Below, piece after piece: positions 6,781 through 8,454 of a stretch of 8,454 bases of DNA. A program made the translations under genes and the position numbers. Location: positions 1 to 8,454 of the forward strand of contig JAIRSQ010000055.1 of assembly GCA_031255395.1 (NCBI GenBank). Direction: 5' to 3'. Origin of the DNA: Spirochaetaceae bacterium (GTDB lineage: Bacteria > Spirochaetota > Spirochaetia > Treponematales > Breznakiellaceae). Below the pieces are notes generated by a model. It was not told the origin of the DNA, did not search any database, and saw nothing but the letters and a program-made list of their open reading frames with translations. The first letter of the stretch is position 1. The number at the start of each line of letters is the position of its first letter.

Positions 6781-7006
6781 GGATTTCCAAAACAGCCCTC
6801 TTGCCCGCCTTGGCGGCAGTAACCTGAAGGACGGTTCTGATAGCCTTTACAATACGGCCGCGCTTGCCTATCACCCTTCCGACATCCTCCGAACCGACAT
6901 TAAGCCTTAAAACTAGCAAGTCTCCGCTTTCAGCCTCGCTAACAGAAACGGCAGACGGGTCGGACGCAAATGATTTTACAATGAATTCAATAAGTTCTTT
7001 TTCCAA
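6773..7006 (-). CDS. khpA: KH-domain RNA-binding protein KhpA
   Basis: This 77-residue protein is a single type II KH domain. The RNA-binding loop G47-K-R-G50 sits in GRVIGKRGRIVKAIR, followed by the VLQVTAAKAG helix and a final strand VLEILD. KhpA (formerly YlqC) binds RNA, usually with KhpB, and affects cell division and small-RNA function in Gram-positives; the spirochaete role is less known. It lies between rpsP and rimM, the family's standard place. The start is TTG at 7004-7006 with AAGGAA five bases upstream. The gap to rpsP is 28 nt and contains an AAACGTTT palindrome of no evident role. Confidence 0.94.
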   Translation of the reverse strand: MEKELIEFIVKSFASDPSAVSVSEAESGDLLVLRLNVGSEDVGRVIGKRGRIVKAIRTVLQVTAAKAGKRAVLEILD

Positions 7007-7034
7007 AACGGTTCCTTACAAACGTTTAACGGCT

Positions 7035-7307
7035 TTATTCCGCCGGAACTTCCGGGCAGTCCATCTTGATGCCCTTCCTGTTAAATATTTTTCGCACGGT
7101 ATCGCTCGGTTCCGCGCCTTCTTTTAGCCATTTGACCGCTTTTTCGGCGCTAAAAGAGATTTGCCTGCCCTCTTCCGCTATTGGGTGGTAGTACCCCAGT
7201 TCTTCAAGCGTCTTGCCGTCTCTCGGCGCGCGCGCGTCCACGACCACTATACGGTAGCAAGGTCGTTTTTTTGTTCCAAATTTCTTGAGCCTTATAACGG
7301 CACCCAT
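7035..7307 (-). CDS. rpsP: 30S ribosomal protein S16
   Basis: S16 is an early-binding 30S protein. The 90 residues start with the signature MGAVIRLKKFGTKKRPCYRI, followed by VVVDARAPRDGKTLEELGYYHP, which is diagnostic, and a usual-length C-terminus with SDTVRKIFNRKGI. The start is secured by a near-perfect AGGAGG four bases before the ATG. It is the first gene of the ten-gene operon; upstream lie a candidate promoter and then only repeats. The ribosome binding site touches a palindrome at 7316-7329. Confidence 0.97.
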   Translation of the reverse strand: MGAVIRLKKFGTKKRPCYRIVVVDARAPRDGKTLEELGYYHPIAEEGRQISFSAEKAVKWLKEGAEPSDTVRKIFNRKGIKMDCPEVPAE

Positions 7308-7315
7308 AAATCCTC

Positions 7316-7329
7316 CTAGGAATTCCTAG
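7316..7329. promoter_or_regulatory. 14-bp perfect palindrome at the rpsP ribosome binding site
   Basis: CTAGGAATTCCTAG is a perfect palindrome whose proximal arm runs into the AGGAGG of rpsP. In RNA it could fold as a five-pair stem with an AAUU loop and take up the first bases of the ribosome binding site. It could equally be an operator or chance. There is no direct evidence for regulation. Confidence 0.35.
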
Positions 7330-7330
7330 C

Positions 7331-7357
7331 CTATTACAACCCCGCCCCCGGTGTCAA
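7331..7357 (-). promoter_or_regulatory. Candidate rpsP operon promoter
   Basis: A perfect TTGACA (-35) lies at 7352-7357 on the minus strand. The best -10 candidates are TGTAAT at 7333-7338 (spacer 13, too short) and TAATAG at 7331-7336 (spacer 15, weak match). A start near 7324 would give a leader of about 17 nt carrying the ribosome binding site. The -35 is good, the -10 is poor. Confidence 0.4.
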
Positions 7358-7408
7358 CCCCTGAGGAATGAGGAATGAACTGCCGCAAGGCAATTGCGAG
7401 TCCTCCTT

Positions 7409-7430
7409 GGGGTCAGTCCCCTAGGGGGCC
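7409..7430 (+). repeat. GGGTCAG palindrome, copy 1
   Basis: It contains GGGG TCAGT CCCC followed by a perfect CCCCTAGGGG palindrome (7418-7427) that shares the C-run. It matches copy 2 at 19 of 21 positions and lies directly before an ATTGC element. Confidence 0.7.
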
Positions 7431-7515
7431 GTCATTGCAAGTCCGTGTGGGCGAAGCCATCCATGCGGGCGGTCTAGGCACTTGATTGCTTCGGCGCTCC
7501 GCGCCTCGCAATGAC
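7431..7515. repeat. Full-length ATTGCGAG/GAAGCAATC palindromic element
   Basis: The ends GTCATTGC (7431-7438) and GCAATGAC (7508-7515) are perfect inverted repeats. The inner parts also match as inverted copies, GGCGAAGCCATC on the left and GATTGCTTCGGC on the right, so each arm is about 32 nt. This is a MITE-like repeat of the GTCATTGCGAG...GCGAAGCAATCC type that I recall from many bacterial genomes. It encodes nothing itself. Confidence 0.65.
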
Positions 7516-7615
7516 GACTACCGATTGGAAGTTGCGAGCGACCCGGGCAAACGAGTTTGTAGGCGGATGAGCAATGGGTAATGGGTCGCAGATTGAAGGC
7601 CGGCGAGTTGGCCTT

Positions 7616-7636
7616 AGGGTCAGACCCCTAGGGGGC
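7616..7636 (+). repeat. GGGTCAG palindrome, copy 2
   Basis: GGGTC-A-GACCC (7617-7627) is a perfect 5-bp inverted repeat around a single base, overlapping the perfect CCCCTAGGGG at 7625-7634. It is followed directly by the second ATTGCGAG half-element. Confidence 0.7.
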
Positions 7637-7668
7637 GTAATTGCGAGCCCGCAGAGCGAAGCAATCCA
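7637..7668 (+). repeat. ATTGCGAG half-element, copy 2
   Basis: It reads GTAATTGCGAG, then CAGAGCGAAGCAATCCA, matching the left arm of the element at 7431-7515. The right arm is missing or reduced to a trace (AGCAATGAT near 7688-7695). Confidence 0.6.
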
Positions 7669-7773
7669 GCGTGGCGAATGCGGAATAAGCAATGATGTCG
7701 ATTGAAGGTTACGAGTCGGCTTTGTGAGCGGACTGGGAAGTGAGTTTTACTAAGATGGTTGGCTATCGGACTT

Positions 7774-7818
7774 GGGGTCAGGCTCATAGGAAGGCGAACC
7801 GTCATTGCGAGCAGAGCG
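7774..7818 (+). repeat. Degenerate third composite repeat unit
   Basis: GGGGTCAGGCTCATAGG keeps the order of the first palindrome but has lost its symmetry. An intact GTCATTGCGAG start follows at 7801-7811 with AGAGCG after it. A small local hairpin, TCTTCC/GGAAGA (7830-7835 with 7849-7854), follows. It appears to be an older, eroded unit. Confidence 0.5.
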
Positions 7819-7911
7819 CTTTGGCGGAGTCTTCCCGTTGCCGCTTGCGGAAGAATTGCGGAGATGGAGTTTAGCGTCGTTTTTGCCGACGCAGGGTCGG
7901 TTTTTGCGGGG

Positions 7912-8412
7912 TTAGGCAGGGGGAGAGGCGGCTTTGCGGGGAATTTTGGCGGGTTTTCCCGGAAGGGGTCTGACCCTAGCCTTTGCCTTCCAAGATAGAG
8001 GTCTGACCCTTCCTCCATCCGGCGAAAGTTCCGCATCCTCGTCCCCCACAGCGTCCGCCTGACTCTCCGTCTCTTCAGGCGGCTCGTCTTCCGCTATACT
8101 CGACCAATACCGGTCGCCCCAGATATGCCCCGTCCAGCCGTTCAACAAGTTGTACCTAACTGCAAACGTTTGCTTGAGCCATTGCATTATCCGCGGCAAC
8201 TGGAATCCGTCAGCCGGCTTGATGCGGAACACAAGCCAAGCGTCCTTCAGACACAGAGAGCGAATTTCAAAATCGAAGCGCGCCGCCGTATCTTCTAAAA
8301 CTCTTGCGAAAAGCCTCAGCGCCCTACGCGACTGAAACAACGGTTCCCCGTTGTTGACGGCCGTATGGACTTCGTACCATACGCCCTGTTTTAGTTCTCT
8401 TAAAGTTCTCAT
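7912..8412 (-). CDS. Diverged RAYT/Y1-transposase-like protein lacking catalytic residues
   Basis: Residues 1-105 follow the REP-associated tyrosine transposase (IS200-like, Y1_Tnp) pattern: GVWYEVHTAVNNGEPLF (10-26), an LFARVLEDTAARFDFEI helix (34-50), LPRIMQWLKQTFAVRYN (72-88) and GHIWGDRYWSS (95-105). Active members have N-H-x-H after the IRSLCL strand to bind metal. Here the stretch is K56-D-A-W-L-V-F, so both histidines are gone. The helix carrying the catalytic tyrosine (Y-I-x-x-N-P region) that should follow is absent. An acidic stretch and a tail read from GGGTCAGACC repeats (RVRPL twice) replace it. Active RAYTs cut and move REP palindromes; this protein could at most bind such DNA. 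The ATG at 8410-8412 has no strong ribosome binding site. The true C-terminus may end before the repeats, through an unseen frameshift. The body looks protein-like and could be domesticated rather than merely decayed. Confidence 0.75.
   Translation of the reverse strand: MRTLRELKQGVWYEVHTAVNNGEPLFQSRRALRLFARVLEDTAARFDFEIRSLCLKDAWLVFRIKPADGFQLPRIMQWLKQTFAVRYNLLNGWTGHIWGDRYWSSIAEDEPPEETESQADAVGDEDAELSPDGGRVRPLSWKAKARVRPLPGKPAKIPRKAASPPA
7965..8010 (-). repeat. Two inverted GGGTCAGACC copies inside the RAYT-like tail
   Basis: On the minus strand, GGGTCAGACC occurs at 7999-8009 and again at 7966-7976, both in the same frame and each encoding RVRPL. They belong to the array family but lie within the open reading frame, which may have grown into the repeats. 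Confidence 0.65.
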
Positions 8413-8454
8413 GCATATTTATGGCGCGGACTCGCCGTTTTGCTTTAACTTTTC

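Larger units (their letters stand above)
7330..7911. repeat. Gene-free repeat array between rpsP and the RAYT-like gene
   Basis: About 580 bp hold no credible gene. There are three composite units, each a GGGTCAG palindrome followed by an ATTGCGAG element: 7409-7472, 7616-7668 and 7774-7818, the third degenerate. Between them a third motif, GATTG(A/G)AG followed by CGAG, recurs at about 7522, 7591 and 7700. Apparent reading frames across the array are translations of the repeats. The spacing is irregular, about 207 and 158 bp between unit starts. Confidence 0.7.

Noticed and set aside
7380..7820. CRISPR array
   Set aside because: The repeats are palindromic, differ in length and spacing, and have no uniform spacers or cas genes.
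7474..8036. Minus-strand open frames across the repeat array (7474-7692 and 7620-8036)
   Set aside because: Their products (for example WIASLCGLAI and GSDPFRENPP) are translations of the palindromic repeats; there is no family signature, and they overlap the array and the RAYT-like frame.

Overview
The window looks like a spirochaete chromosome, most likely a Treponema-type organism. The argument rests on gene order (rpsP, khpA, rimM, trmD, rplS followed by an HD-GYP gene and yraN), on small spirochaete-like hypothetical genes, and on repeat families and a REP-transposase-like protein that I associate with treponemes. This is an inference from memory; no search was run. All genes supported here lie on the minus strand, so the biological reading direction is right to left.

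Right end (7310-8454): a diverged REP-associated transposase-like protein (RAYT/Y1 fold) lies upstream of about 600 bp of repeats. The array has three composite units, each made of a GGGTCAG palindrome followed by an ATTGCGAG/GAAGCAATCC palindrome, with a third motif in between. The RAYT-like protein has lost both HUH histidines and the C-terminal tyrosine helix. Its tail is translated from the same repeats.

Centre (2009-7307): one compact operon of ten genes in minus-strand order: rpsP (S16), khpA (KH RNA-binding protein), rimM (30S maturation), trmD (tRNA m1G37 methyltransferase), rplS (L19), an HD-GYP-domain gene, yraN, a 63-codon orphan, a zinc-finger protein with a basic disordered N-terminus, and mtnN (MTA/SAH nucleosidase). 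Most junctions overlap by 4 to 29 nt or are separated by fewer than 30 nt, and three genes start with TTG. The operon combines ribosome assembly and tRNA modification with a possible cyclic-di-GMP enzyme and a nucleosidase that recycles the SAH and MTA produced by SAM-using enzymes such as TrmD.

Left end (1-1860): a lipoprotein gene broken by three frameshifts (two at homopolymers), a stand-alone CheY-like receiver, and the N-terminal 249 codons of a membrane-anchored protein that runs off the left edge. The 1796-2008 gap holds a wobble-rich hairpin and a possible terminator behind mtnN. No tRNA, rRNA or CRISPR array was seen.
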